From contig NZ_FOUE01000004.1 in the NCBI RefSeq assembly GCF_900114775.1, forward strand, positions 186,001 through 250,000: 64,000 nt of DNA. The letters run 5' to 3'. This DNA is from Marinobacter zhejiangensis. Its GTDB lineage: Bacteria; Pseudomonadota; Gammaproteobacteria; Pseudomonadales; Oleiphilaceae. The position numbers and the translations under genes are program-made. A model generated the notes under the pieces. It was not told the origin of the DNA and ran no database searches. It worked only from the letters and a program-made list of their open reading frames with translations. Of this stretch, positions 38,040-47,202 are shown piece after piece; the stretch's first letter is position 1; the number at the start of each line of letters is the position of its first letter.

Positions 38040-39452
38040 GTGGCTCACGTCAGGTTGTTTAGGCACTACATACACTTACCCTTCCTAATACTCGGCTTGC
38101 TGGATTTTCTGGTGCTGGCCGGAGCTTTCTCAGGTGTCGTCTTCTTTCGTTACTTTGGTGAGTTAACGTTCTTCCTGAATAATCTGGTTTACGTTATTCC
38201 CTCAGCGATTGTATTCGGGCTGATGAACCTGCTGGTCATGACCGCAATTGGTGTTCACCAATCCAAGCTCGAAGAAGGTATGTCTGGCATGATGCTGCGT
38301 ACCATTCTTGCGCTGATTGTCAGTATTCCTCTGTCTGGAATTGCCTACTTCTTTGCGAGTGACTGGTTGTGGTACCTGGGGGCGGTTGGTGTCCTTACCA
38401 GTGCCTCCGTTCTCGCCGTGTTTGCGCTTGGGTTGATGCGCATGCTGTTTTTCACACTGCTGGGCCCGGATGTTTTCCGGCGTAAAGTGCTGGTGCTTGG
38501 AGCGGGGACAAGGGCAAGGCAATTACTCGATGACCTGACGACGCCCTTTAATCGAAAAGGATTTCAGCTTGAGGGCTTTGTCCCGATCCCTGACACCCCA
38601 TTAGAAATCCCGGAAAAGCACCTGGTGCGCCCGGCAGTCAGTATTCATCAGTACATTTTGCATAATCCGGTTCGTGAAATCGTGGTGGCGGTTGATGACC
38701 GACGTAAAAACCTGCCGATGGAAGACCTCCTTGAGTGCAAGATGGAGGGTGTTCGCATTGTCGACGGTGTGACGTTTTACGAACGGGAGTCCCGCAAGGT
38801 GGCGCTTGAGATGATTACCCGGGGCTGGCTCGTCTTTACCGATGGCTTCACGGTATCCACCGTGTCTGGGTTTGGGAAAAGGGCGATTGATTTGTTGGCG
38901 TCGGGGACGTTATTCCTCTTGGCATTGCCAATCATGGCGCTGACGGTTTTGGCGATCAAGCTCGAAGAGGGCCTTAAGGCTCCGATTTTCTATAGTCAGG
39001 AGCGGGTAGGGCTGGACGGTAAGGTTTTCAAGGTCCATAAGTTCCGGTCCATGCGTGTTGATGCCGAGAAAGGCGGAGCGGTGTGGGCGCAGAAAAACGA
39101 CACCAGGGTAACCAGGGTAGGAGCCTTCATTCGTAAGGTTCGCATCGATGAATTACCACAGGTGTTCAACGTACTTAATGGCACCATGGCGTTTGTTGGA
39201 CCGCGACCCGAACGACCGGTATTCGTCGATAAACTCGCCGAAACAATTCCTTTCTATAATGAAAGACATCGGGTTAAGCCCGGCATAACCGGTTGGGCTC
39301 AGCTATGCTTTGCATATGCAGATAATGAAGAGGATTCCAGGGAGAAGCTCCGATACGATCTCTACTACATCAAGAATCAAAGTCTGTTGCTGGATTTGCT
39401 GATCATTATCCAGACGGTAGAGGTAGTGCTGTTCAAGAAGGGCTCTCGCTAA
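38040..39452 (+). CDS. Polyprenyl-phosphate sugar phosphotransferase (XrtA-type priming glycosyltransferase)
   Basis: A protein of 470 residues from a GTG preceded by AAGGAG. The N-terminal half has four to five transmembrane helices and a Rossmann-like segment (KVLVLGAGTRARQLLDDL). The C-terminal bacterial sugar transferase domain (about 265-470) has IFYSQERVGLDGKVFKVHKFRSM, VRIDELPQVFNVLNG and VGPRPERPVFV. It transfers the first sugar phosphate to undecaprenyl phosphate. The order of genes that follows matches the XrtA/PEP-CTERM-associated family TIGR03013. Confidence 0.93.
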   Translation: MAHVRLFRHYIHLPFLILGLLDFLVLAGAFSGVVFFRYFGELTFFLNNLVYVIPSAIVFGLMNLLVMTAIGVHQSKLEEGMSGMMLRTILALIVSIPLSGIAYFFASDWLWYLGAVGVLTSASVLAVFALGLMRMLFFTLLGPDVFRRKVLVLGAGTRARQLLDDLTTPFNRKGFQLEGFVPIPDTPLEIPEKHLVRPAVSIHQYILHNPVREIVVAVDDRRKNLPMEDLLECKMEGVRIVDGVTFYERESRKVALEMITRGWLVFTDGFTVSTVSGFGKRAIDLLASGTLFLLALPIMALTVLAIKLEEGLKAPIFYSQERVGLDGKVFKVHKFRSMRVDAEKGGAVWAQKNDTRVTRVGAFIRKVRIDELPQVFNVLNGTMAFVGPRPERPVFVDKLAETIPFYNERHRVKPGITGWAQLCFAYADNEEDSREKLRYDLYYIKNQSLLLDLLIIIQTVEVVLFKKGSR

Positions 39453-39520
39453 CGGTTTCATAGGGACAGTGAAGTGAAGGAATATCCATACAATCAAAGG
39501 TGGCGGTGAGGAGAGCGTAG

Positions 39521-40165
39521 ATGTCTAAGTTGTTTCGTGTGGGAATGGCAATATTTTCCTTGGTTGCGGCGTTAGCACTGAGTGCCTGTGTTGGGCCAGC
39601 GGTCTCCTCTCCTGAGCAGATTCAGCGAGCGCTGAACATGAATACTTCAGGCGCCTCAGGGCAGTATGTGCTTGGCTCTACCGATGTTGTCTTGGTGTCG
39701 GTTTGGCGGAACCCCGATTTGAGCATTACTGTACCGGTTCGCCCGGATGGCAAGATCTCAGTACCGCTGGTTGGTGATGTGTTGGCCAGTGGAAAGACTC
39801 CTCAAGAGCTGGCTCGGAGCATTGAGGTCGCCCTTGGCCACTATATCCGTGAACCTCAAGTCAGTATTGTTGTGACCTCCATGGGTAGCCATGAGTATAC
39901 CGACCGGGTGAGGGTCACTGGAGCAGTTATGCAGCCGATGTCTGTCCCGCATCGCGACGGGATGACGGTGTTGGATGTATTGCTGAGTGCTGGCGGCATT
40001 AACCCCTATGCAGCCGCGAACGATTCACGCCTTTATAGAGTTGCTCAAGGCGAAGTGGTTGCCATCCCGGTACGCCTGAATGACATTCTCAATAAAGGTG
40101 ATATCAGCACCAACTACCCGCTCAGAGCCGGTGATATCCTGACGGTACCTGAGCGCAGTTTCTAG
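39521..40165 (+). CDS. Polysaccharide export lipoprotein (Wza-like, XrtA type)
   Basis: A short Wza-family protein of 214 residues. The signal peptide ends in the lipobox LSAC (Cys23), so it is an outer-membrane lipoprotein. The poly-export domain (about 45-125; YVLGSTDVVLVSVWRNPDLS, VRPDGKISVPLVGDV) and one SLBB domain (about 130-210; VRVTGAVMQP, LLSAGGINPYAA) are present. The short form with one SLBB repeat is typical of TIGR03027 proteins in XrtA loci. It probably lines the export channel together with the beta-barrel at 42.7 kb. Confidence 0.92.
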   Translation: MSKLFRVGMAIFSLVAALALSACVGPAVSSPEQIQRALNMNTSGASGQYVLGSTDVVLVSVWRNPDLSITVPVRPDGKISVPLVGDVLASGKTPQELARSIEVALGHYIREPQVSIVVTSMGSHEYTDRVRVTGAVMQPMSVPHRDGMTVLDVLLSAGGINPYAAANDSRLYRVAQGEVVAIPVRLNDILNKGDISTNYPLRAGDILTVPERSF

Positions 40166-40229
40166 GTGTCCGTTGCGTTCCTTTATCATCTACCAGTGTG
40201 TCAGGCTCTAACGTTGTCAGGTAGTTATC

Positions 40230-41759
40230 ATGGCTTTATCCGTTCCCCAGCTCATTGAAGAATCCATCCGCGAGATCCGGACTCGAAAATGGCTGGCCTT
40301 TCTGCTGTTCTCGGGCGTCAGTCTGGTTGTGCTTGTCGCCGCATTGATATGGCCTTACAAGTACCATTCTGAGGTCATTATCTTTGTGGACGACCAGAAC
40401 ATCATCAGGCCGTTGATGGAAGGCCGGGCGGTGACGACAGTGATTAATGAGCGGGCGTCCTCGGCGGAAGAGTTGCTGTGGAGCCGGAAAGTGATGGAGG
40501 CTGTTGCCACAGATGAAAATATATTCGGCAACACGGTAGACGAGTTGACGCCTCAGCAGCTTGAAGGGCGCATTGGCTGGTTAAGGGCCAGCATGTCAGT
40601 AAAAACCAGGGGTGATAGTTATTTCAGTATTGGCTTCACCTCTACCTCACCGCTTCGGACCTTCAAGGTTGCACAACGCCTGGGACAAGCCTTTATTGAG
40701 GAAAGTAACGAACGAAAGAGGGCGGAAAGCCGCAGCGCCTACGATTTTATCGATCGCCAGGTTCAAAGCTACGAACGTCAGCTGGCAGAAACAGAAGCGA
40801 AGCTAAAGGAGTTCCTCTCTGAAAATGTTGAAGGGACCGAGGGGCAGGCCAATACAAGGCTTGCGGAACTTCGTAACCAACTGGAACTGGCGCAGCTTGC
40901 GCGGGCGGACCTGCTTGCCCGGACGCAGTCGCTTGAGACTGAACTTGCCAGAGTTCAGCCAAGCATCTTTCAGGGGCGCTCGATTGATAGCTACGAGCAG
41001 CGAATTCGCTCGCTTGAGGAGCAGCTCGATAATCTTCGCCTGCAATACCACGATACTTACCCAGATATAGTTATTTTGCGCGAACAACTGGCGGAGCTCA
41101 AACGGCAGCAGAACAGAGCGCTGGCACAGAGCCAGAATAGTGCCCCCATTGTTGATGGCGAAACCATTGCCAACCCAGTTTACCAGCAGTTGAGGGCATC
41201 GCTTGCCCAAACAAGGGCTGACTCGATGACAACCGAGACTCGCATCCGTTCCATAGAGCGCTTGCTGAGGGAGCAGTCTGGCCGCATGGAGCGCATCCAG
41301 GCAAACAATGCGGAGTATCTGGAATTAACCCGCGACCTTGAAGTTAACCGGCAGATCTATGACGACCTTCTGAAAAGAAGGGAATCGGCCCGGGTCTCCA
41401 TGCACCTCGATATCGAGGGCCAAGGGCTTAACTTCCGGATCAATGAAGCGGCGCAATATCCGTTGAACCCGACTGGCGTCAAGTTTCCGATGCTTGCTAT
41501 TGCTGGGTTGTTACTGGGAGTTGCAGCACCCTTTGGCGCAGCTGTTGGATTTGTGCAGCTTGACCCGCGAGTCCGGGTTCGGGCGGATGTAGAGGAAGAG
41601 CTCGAATTGCCTGTCCTTGAGGTTCTGCCAGAGGCCCGGACACCCTTCGAGAAACGTAAAGACCGCAGAAGAACCATTGCAGTGCTCATATGTGGGGCTG
41701 TCGTGGCTGCTGTTTATATCACGGTGGTTATTACGTCGATTCTGGGGGATATGGTGTGA
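40230..41759 (+). CDS. Polysaccharide chain-length determinant (XrtA type)
   Basis: Wzz/PCP-family protein of 509 residues. Transmembrane helices lie near residues 20-43 and near the C-terminus (about 420-445 and 478-503). A long periplasmic coiled coil (about 160-385) is rich in Glu/Gln/Arg/Leu heptads such as ERQLAETEAKLKEFL. FRINEAAQYPLNPTGVKFP is the characteristic pre-membrane segment. It controls polymer length together with the kinase-like protein, whose start codon overlaps its stop (TGATG). Confidence 0.92.
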   Translation: MALSVPQLIEESIREIRTRKWLAFLLFSGVSLVVLVAALIWPYKYHSEVIIFVDDQNIIRPLMEGRAVTTVINERASSAEELLWSRKVMEAVATDENIFGNTVDELTPQQLEGRIGWLRASMSVKTRGDSYFSIGFTSTSPLRTFKVAQRLGQAFIEESNERKRAESRSAYDFIDRQVQSYERQLAETEAKLKEFLSENVEGTEGQANTRLAELRNQLELAQLARADLLARTQSLETELARVQPSIFQGRSIDSYEQRIRSLEEQLDNLRLQYHDTYPDIVILREQLAELKRQQNRALAQSQNSAPIVDGETIANPVYQQLRASLAQTRADSMTTETRIRSIERLLREQSGRMERIQANNAEYLELTRDLEVNRQIYDDLLKRRESARVSMHLDIEGQGLNFRINEAAQYPLNPTGVKFPMLAIAGLLLGVAAPFGAAVGFVQLDPRVRVRADVEEELELPVLEVLPEARTPFEKRKDRRRTIAVLICGAVVAAVYITVVITSILGDMV

Positions 41760-42676
41760 TGAAAAACACAGAGGTTAACGCCGGCAACGAGCGTCCTGAA
41801 AGCGAAGATCGCCTCGACCAGGCTGGCGGTCGTCCTGAGGATGGCGAAGAGCGTTTTTCTAGCGATAGTGCTAATTCGGGCGAAGACAGCACAGAAGAAA
41901 ACCGTCAGACCACCCCCTTTACCGAATGGGATGATTCCCGGCTTTTGGTCCCAAGCTCACTGGAACTTGGGCACGGCTCGGTCGACAAGTACCTTATCAG
42001 CAAACAGATTTCGCAGATGCGTGAGCCAAGGGTGCTCACCCCGGATGACCTCGACGAACGCCGTATAATCTATCCGAACTCCCCAAATCGTAAGTTGGTG
42101 AACCGATTTCGCAACCTTCGTACGCAATTGATGGAGCGGTCAAACGGGAACAACTTTACCCTGGTGGTGAGTGGTGCAACGCCGGGCTCCGGGGCTTCGT
42201 TCGTCGCCCTGAACCTGGCTGCAGCGTTTGCGTTTGATCGTTCCAAAACCGCTTTGCTGGTGGACTGCAACCTCCGGGAACCGTCACTGCACAACAGCTT
42301 GGACATCATGACCGATTCCGGGCTGACCGACTTTCTGGAAGACCCGGATTATGACATTTCTCGGATCATCTATCCGACGGGCATACCCCGGTTGCGGCTG
42401 ATTCCGGCCGGCAGCCAGCGTGAAACACCGTCAGAGTTCTTCACGTCATTTCGGATGAAACAGTTCATGCAGGCGGTGCGGAAGCGCTATCCCGACCGCT
42501 TCATTGTTCTGGATACAGCCTCTATCTCGGAGTCTCCGGATGCAAGGATTCTGTCAGAAATCTGCGATTACTCTATGCTGGTAGTGCCTCATGGGCGCGC
42601 GACAGTATCGGGCATCGAGCAGGCTTCCATGGGCTTTAATCCTGAAAAACTCGTTGGGATGGTGATCAATGGCTAG
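41759..42676 (+). CDS. Tyrosine-autokinase-like protein with degenerate Walker A (CpsD/TIGR03018 type)
   Basis: From the ATG at 41759, overlapping the chain-length gene by one base, the product is 305 residues. An acidic low-complexity N-terminus of about 75 residues precedes the ParA/BY-kinase fold (about 110-305). The Walker A position reads SGATPGSGASF (residues 138-148): Ala146 stands where BY-kinases have the catalytic Lys. Walker A' is LLVDCNLREPSLH and Walker B FIVLDTAS. The protein ends at VGMVING and has no tyrosine cluster. It probably acts as a structural partner of the chain-length protein and not as an active kinase. It overlaps the next gene by eight bases. Confidence 0.88.
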   Translation: MKNTEVNAGNERPESEDRLDQAGGRPEDGEERFSSDSANSGEDSTEENRQTTPFTEWDDSRLLVPSSLELGHGSVDKYLISKQISQMREPRVLTPDDLDERRIIYPNSPNRKLVNRFRNLRTQLMERSNGNNFTLVVSGATPGSGASFVALNLAAAFAFDRSKTALLVDCNLREPSLHNSLDIMTDSGLTDFLEDPDYDISRIIYPTGIPRLRLIPAGSQRETPSEFFTSFRMKQFMQAVRKRYPDRFIVLDTASISESPDARILSEICDYSMLVVPHGRATVSGIEQASMGFNPEKLVGMVING

Positions 42677-43961
42677 CGTCGGCCAATTCTGCAGGGCTTC
42701 CATTCCGGGAGCGTTCGTATTCACGGCCGTATTATCTTCGCTAGGCGTCAGTACCGCCTCAGCAGCGCCGCTCGGGCTGGTCGGTCAGTTGACCAACCGG
42801 TACAGCGACAATATGACTCGGGTTCCGTCCGATGAAACCAGCGACGTTGAAACCAGGATTTCCCTCGGGATTAACCATCAATCGGATCCGGATGTGTGCA
42901 ATGCCAGAACCGTTGGTGAAGTTGCTTACAGTCGATGGGATAAGGACAGCTATGACCCAGAGTTCACGGCTGACCTGGATTTTGCCGGGGATTGCCAGGT
43001 TACCGAGCGGTTGATCTGGCAATTGTCGGACAGCATTCGTAATGTTGAGCAAAACTCCCGTTTTGCCAATACCCCTGATAACACGACCCGCAAGAACATA
43101 CTCCGAACGGGTCCGATCTATTCGTTACGGTTAAGCAGCGCAGACCGGCTGGAGCTGTCGGCTCAGTACGAGGATACCGATTATTCTGAGTCCACCGAAA
43201 TTGATAGCGAACGGATCAATGGTTCGGTTTGGCTGTCTCGTGACTTCAGCCCAACCCTGAATGCCGGGGTGAGGTACTTTAAAGAAGCTGCGGACCTTGA
43301 TACCCAGGAAGATATTGACCGGTCTTCGTTGAACCTGACGGTGGAAAAATCCTGGAACGTGTCAAATTTGCAAGGTTCGATCGGCTACATGGAGTACGAA
43401 AGTCGACGGTTTGGAACGGAGTTCAAAAATGACGGAATTGTTGGCGACCTCCGTTATGAACGCGAAATCTCGGCGTCCAGTTTGTTTTACCTTTCGGCCA
43501 GCCGGGAGCTGACGGATCAAACCTCTGACTACGATGTTCGCATTGGGGACCTTGTGTTCAACCTGAGAGAGACAACGGGTATTGACGTCGTGTCGTTCAG
43601 GGCAGGTTTAAGGAATGAATACAGCACTCAGTCGTCACTGGATATCCTGTTTTTTTACAACCAGACCGACTACTCCCAGACAGATAGCGAAGAAAACTCA
43701 ATCGGGTTGAGGGGGACTTACCGGCGCCCGATTTCTCCACGGTTTGATGGATTCGTGGATGGAAGTATTGAAAGCCTGCAGTATGAGCCAGAATCGAGGG
43801 ACGATCTGCTCTTTGATGCTGAGGTGGGCCTCTCTTACCGTATGGCAAGACGCCTGAGGGTGCTAGGCAGTTATGGTTTTTCCAAGAGAACCAGTGACTT
43901 CGACCCTGTCGAGTATGATGAGAACTGGGTTGAGGTCGGTCTTAGCTACGAGTTCAGATAA
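42669..43961 (+). CDS. Outer-membrane beta-barrel of the exopolysaccharide export system (TIGR03016 type)
   Basis: A protein of 430 residues with a signal peptide (about 1-32, ending TASAA). The rest is a series of amphipathic strands separated by Asp/Glu/Ser-rich loops and ends ENWVEVGLSYEFR, a barrel-type terminus (aromatic near the end, not the last residue). Family and position fit the PEP-CTERM-associated outer-membrane protein that probably forms the outer pore. It overlaps the kinase-like gene by eight bases, indicating translational coupling. Confidence 0.85.
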   Translation: MASVGQFCRASIPGAFVFTAVLSSLGVSTASAAPLGLVGQLTNRYSDNMTRVPSDETSDVETRISLGINHQSDPDVCNARTVGEVAYSRWDKDSYDPEFTADLDFAGDCQVTERLIWQLSDSIRNVEQNSRFANTPDNTTRKNILRTGPIYSLRLSSADRLELSAQYEDTDYSESTEIDSERINGSVWLSRDFSPTLNAGVRYFKEAADLDTQEDIDRSSLNLTVEKSWNVSNLQGSIGYMEYESRRFGTEFKNDGIVGDLRYEREISASSLFYLSASRELTDQTSDYDVRIGDLVFNLRETTGIDVVSFRAGLRNEYSTQSSLDILFFYNQTDYSQTDSEENSIGLRGTYRRPISPRFDGFVDGSIESLQYEPESRDDLLFDAEVGLSYRMARRLRVLGSYGFSKRTSDFDPVEYDENWVEVGLSYEFR

Positions 43962-44020
43962 CTCTGTTTCGTTGCTGACCGGATTACTCGTATACCCAAC
44001 TGACATGGAATGTATGATCT

Positions 44021-44887
44021 GTGGTAGCTATCACGAATGCGTTGACGATTGATGTGGAAGACTACTTCCAGGTAGCCGCTTTGGCTGAAGCAGTCAGTCG
44101 TGATGATTGGGGCTCAATGGAGTATCGAGTTGAAGCGAACACCGAGCGCTTGCTGGAACTGTTCGAGCGTTCCGGTATCAAGGCGACGTTCTTCGTTCTG
44201 GGGTGGGTTGCAGAACGGTCCCCCAAACTGGTAGAGCGAATCTTCGAGGCGGGCCATGAAATCGCCAGCCACGGGTACAGTCATCAACTCGTCTATTCCC
44301 AAACCCCTGAGGTGTTTCGCGAAGAGACCCGCAGGTCCAAGCAGATCCTGGAAGACATTATCGGTAAGCCTGTGACTGGCTACCGGGCCGCGAGTTACTC
44401 GATTACCCAGAACTCCAAATGGGCGCTCGATATCCTGTGCGACGAGGGGTTTACCTGGGACTCTTCGATCTTTCCAGTTCATCACGATCGTTACGGTATG
44501 CCTGGAACACCGTTTGAGCCTTATATCCTAAAGGCTCCGAACGGCGGAGAGCTTACAGAGTTCCCACTATCAACCTGCCCAATAGGGAATTACCGCCTAC
44601 CAATTGCCGGAGGCGGGTATTTCCGGCTTTTCCCATACTGGCTAACCAAGTGGGGGCTTGGTCGGATCAATCGATCCGGCAAGGCCTTTATTTTCTATCT
44701 TCACCCATGGGAAGTTGATGTTGATCAGCCGCGGCTGAAGGTTAGTGCACTGTCGACGTTCAGGCACTACAACAACTTGGACAAGTGTATGAATCGCCTG
44801 GAACGTCTACTGGGCGATTTTAATTTCACAACGGTCTCCGGCGTATTGTCTGGCAGTCCCATCCCTTCTGATCCGATTGCGGTATAG
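44021..44887 (+). CDS. XrtA-associated polysaccharide deacetylase
   Basis: A protein of 288 residues from a GTG at 44021. It is a NodB-fold deacetylase: TIDVEDYFQV carries the metal Asp, HGYSHQLVY the His pair, and YRAASYSIT the next motif. The C-terminal third (about 200-285; FYLHPWEVDVDQPRLK) is the DUF3473 extension specific to the PEP-CTERM-associated deacetylase (TIGR03006). There is no signal peptide, so it acts in the cytoplasm on a precursor. The family usually acts on N-acetylhexosamines, so the polymer likely contains such sugars. Confidence 0.92.
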   Translation: MVAITNALTIDVEDYFQVAALAEAVSRDDWGSMEYRVEANTERLLELFERSGIKATFFVLGWVAERSPKLVERIFEAGHEIASHGYSHQLVYSQTPEVFREETRRSKQILEDIIGKPVTGYRAASYSITQNSKWALDILCDEGFTWDSSIFPVHHDRYGMPGTPFEPYILKAPNGGELTEFPLSTCPIGNYRLPIAGGGYFRLFPYWLTKWGLGRINRSGKAFIFYLHPWEVDVDQPRLKVSALSTFRHYNNLDKCMNRLERLLGDFNFTTVSGVLSGSPIPSDPIAV

Positions 44888-44904
44888 CGTAAGGGAACAT
44901 CAGT

Positions 44905-46218
44905 ATGGGAACGGAAGTCACCACCGAAAATCCGGACGTCTCTAAGGCAAAACTTGATGATCTGAAAGCGCAAAAGGGTCGACTTGGCCGTTTGATCGGC
45001 GAAGCAAAGAAACAGGGCGCCAGTGCAGAATCATTGATTGCTGAACTCGGGGGCGTATCTGATCAAATCAAATCGATTCAAAAGCAGCTTAAACAGAAAC
45101 TCAACGCTGAAAAGCCGGAGAGCAAATGGGTGCCTGGGCAAGCTTCAATCCCTCCGGCGATCTTGGATCTGGAGTGCAAGGACTCGATCATTATTGAGTC
45201 GTCAGCTGACGCCAGAGACGGTGCTATAGAGCAGTATCTGGAACGTCACCCTGGGGCATCGATTTGGCATCAGCCGGTTGTAACGTCTTTTATTTCGACG
45301 ACCTATAGTCACGAAACCCGGTATTTTTTTGCGTTGGGCGAAGGTGGCCGGGTCGTTGGCGTGCTGCCTGTGGTGCAATTGAATAGCCGATTGTTTGGGA
45401 ATTTCTTGGTTTCGCTCCCATATTTTAACTACGGAGGGGTGTTGGCTGATAACCCGGATATTGCCGGAAAGCTGATTGAAGCCTGTAACGAGTGGCGTGA
45501 CCAGCAGGGCGCAGAGCACCTCGAACTGCGGGCTTGCGAAGACTCAGGGCTAGGCTACCAGCAGCGGACTGACAAAGTGACGTTCTGGTTGCCATTGCCT
45601 GAGCACCCTGACGATCTCTGGAACAGCTTCAAACCAAAACTGAGGGCACAGGTCCGCCGTGGCGAAAAAGAGGTGAGCGGGCTTCATGTGGGCGGATGTG
45701 AACTGCTGGACGACTTCTATCATGTGTTTTCCAACAATATGCGAGACCTCGGAACACCGGTCTACGGCAAAGATTTTTTTCGCAATCTTCTGCAATCCTT
45801 GGACGGACATGCGTGGCTGGTGGTAGCAAAAATTGACGGTAAGCCGGCGGGTTGTGCGTTCATTACGGGCTTCAAGGGACGCATGGAGATCCCCTGGGCG
45901 TCGACATTGCGAAGGTACAGCCATACCGGGATTAACATGACCATGTACTGGGAGATCCTAAAGCTCGCCATAGCCCGCGGGTACGGTCTGTTTGATTTTG
46001 GCCGTTGCAGTCGAGATGCGGGTACGTATCGCTTCAAGCAGCAGTGGGGTGCACAGCCGATCGACCTGTTCTGGGACTACGTTATGCCCGAAGGGCATGA
46101 GCTTCCAGCCTTGAACCCAGACAATCCGAAGTTCAAGCTCTTGATTGCGGTATGGCAACGTTTACCGCTATTTGTTGCCAATTTTTTGGGCCCCCATATC
46201 GTCAAGGACCTACCTTAA
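44905..46218 (+). CDS. FemAB-like protein of the XrtA system
   Basis: A protein of 437 residues. The N-terminus (about 12-72) is a coiled coil (KLDDLKAQKGRLGRLIGEAKK) that recalls the helical hairpin of seryl-tRNA synthetase. The remainder is a FemAB/GNAT double fold (about 120-420) with SLPYFNYGGVL, WNSFKPKLRAQVRRGEK and LFDFGRCSRDAGTYRFKQQWG, matching the PEP-CTERM-associated FemAB family (TIGR03019). FemAB proteins transfer aminoacyl groups from aminoacyl-tRNA to peptidoglycan; the substrate in XrtA systems is unproven. Its stop overlaps the next start by one base (TAATG). Confidence 0.9.
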   Translation: MGTEVTTENPDVSKAKLDDLKAQKGRLGRLIGEAKKQGASAESLIAELGGVSDQIKSIQKQLKQKLNAEKPESKWVPGQASIPPAILDLECKDSIIIESSADARDGAIEQYLERHPGASIWHQPVVTSFISTTYSHETRYFFALGEGGRVVGVLPVVQLNSRLFGNFLVSLPYFNYGGVLADNPDIAGKLIEACNEWRDQQGAEHLELRACEDSGLGYQQRTDKVTFWLPLPEHPDDLWNSFKPKLRAQVRRGEKEVSGLHVGGCELLDDFYHVFSNNMRDLGTPVYGKDFFRNLLQSLDGHAWLVVAKIDGKPAGCAFITGFKGRMEIPWASTLRRYSHTGINMTMYWEILKLAIARGYGLFDFGRCSRDAGTYRFKQQWGAQPIDLFWDYVMPEGHELPALNPDNPKFKLLIAVWQRLPLFVANFLGPHIVKDLP

Positions 46219-47195
46219 TGAGCGTTTTCCAGTCCCGTGCTTGGCAAAGTGCGTGGTGGGAAGCATGGGGCCAAACCAAGGGGTTCCGGCTTGTCAGGCC
46301 TTGGGATGGTGAGGTTTCCGGTCTGTACGAGTCACGCTACCGCTATAAAGGCGTACTCCCAATTCGATCGCTTCAGTTTGTTGGCACCAGTCACCGGGAA
46401 CTTCGGACTCCCAGAACAGAATACAACAGCTTTTTCAGGGACGGCGGTGCTGGGGAGTCCCTTGCCAGCCGTATTAGCGAACTCCTTGAAACCCATAGCT
46501 GGACAGAAGCTGTATTCAGTGACTTGCTCAAGGGCTCGGAAGAACTGGAGGCCTTGGTAAGTCTCGCGGCTAGGCATAACTGGGGGGTTCGTATCAACTC
46601 CGTTGATGATGGATACTCCATCAATACATCCGATGGATTTCAATCGTACCTCGATGGCCTGGGAAGCAACACCCGGTTGCGGCTGTTTAACCGAAGGAAG
46701 TTGCTGGAATCCGAGGGTGACGTAGAGCACACCAACTTATGGCAGAGCGACCCGGAACTGTTTTTTGAACATCTCAACCAATTCCACCTGAAACGCTGGG
46801 GAAAACCCTGCTTTGGGGGCACTAGCCTTGCGTTCCACCTCAAGTTTCTAGACCGTGTTGAAGGAGAGGGCGGGATACCGTATTTGTCAGCGCTTTCTGT
46901 TGATGGAAATGTGGTCTCAGTGCTCTATAACGTGTGGTATCGCGGAACGGTTTACAACATACAGGCCGGCTTCATGCAGGATTTCCACCGAAAGCTCGCT
47001 CTGGGCTCGCTTCACTTGGGCTACGCCATTGAGGACGCTTTCAATTGCCGGGAGACAAAAGCGTTCGATTTACTGGCCGGGTGTGGAAAGAACGAAGACT
47101 ATAAAAAACGTTTCTCTACCGACTGCTACCAGTTTTTATCAGTCATGCTTGTCAAAAGCGCTCCGTTCAGGGCGCTCTACTGGATGAAAGGATGA
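46218..47195 (+). CDS. GNAT/FemAB-fold acyltransferase
   Basis: A protein of 325 residues from the ATG at 46218. Residues about 145-300 match the Acetyltransf_6 (CelD/BcsL-like) fold: FQSYLDGLGSNTRLRLFNRRKLLE, FEHLNQFHLKRWGKPCF, VVSVLYNVWYRGTVYNIQAGF and FDLLAGCGKNEDYKKRF. It is translationally coupled to the FemAB gene and appears to be a distant structural relative of it. It probably acylates or aminoacylates the polysaccharide or its precursor; the donor is unknown. Confidence 0.82.
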   Translation: MSVFQSRAWQSAWWEAWGQTKGFRLVRPWDGEVSGLYESRYRYKGVLPIRSLQFVGTSHRELRTPRTEYNSFFRDGGAGESLASRISELLETHSWTEAVFSDLLKGSEELEALVSLAARHNWGVRINSVDDGYSINTSDGFQSYLDGLGSNTRLRLFNRRKLLESEGDVEHTNLWQSDPELFFEHLNQFHLKRWGKPCFGGTSLAFHLKFLDRVEGEGGIPYLSALSVDGNVVSVLYNVWYRGTVYNIQAGFMQDFHRKLALGSLHLGYAIEDAFNCRETKAFDLLAGCGKNEDYKKRFSTDCYQFLSVMLVKSAPFRALYWMKG

Positions 47196-47202
47196 GTCTT
47201 TG

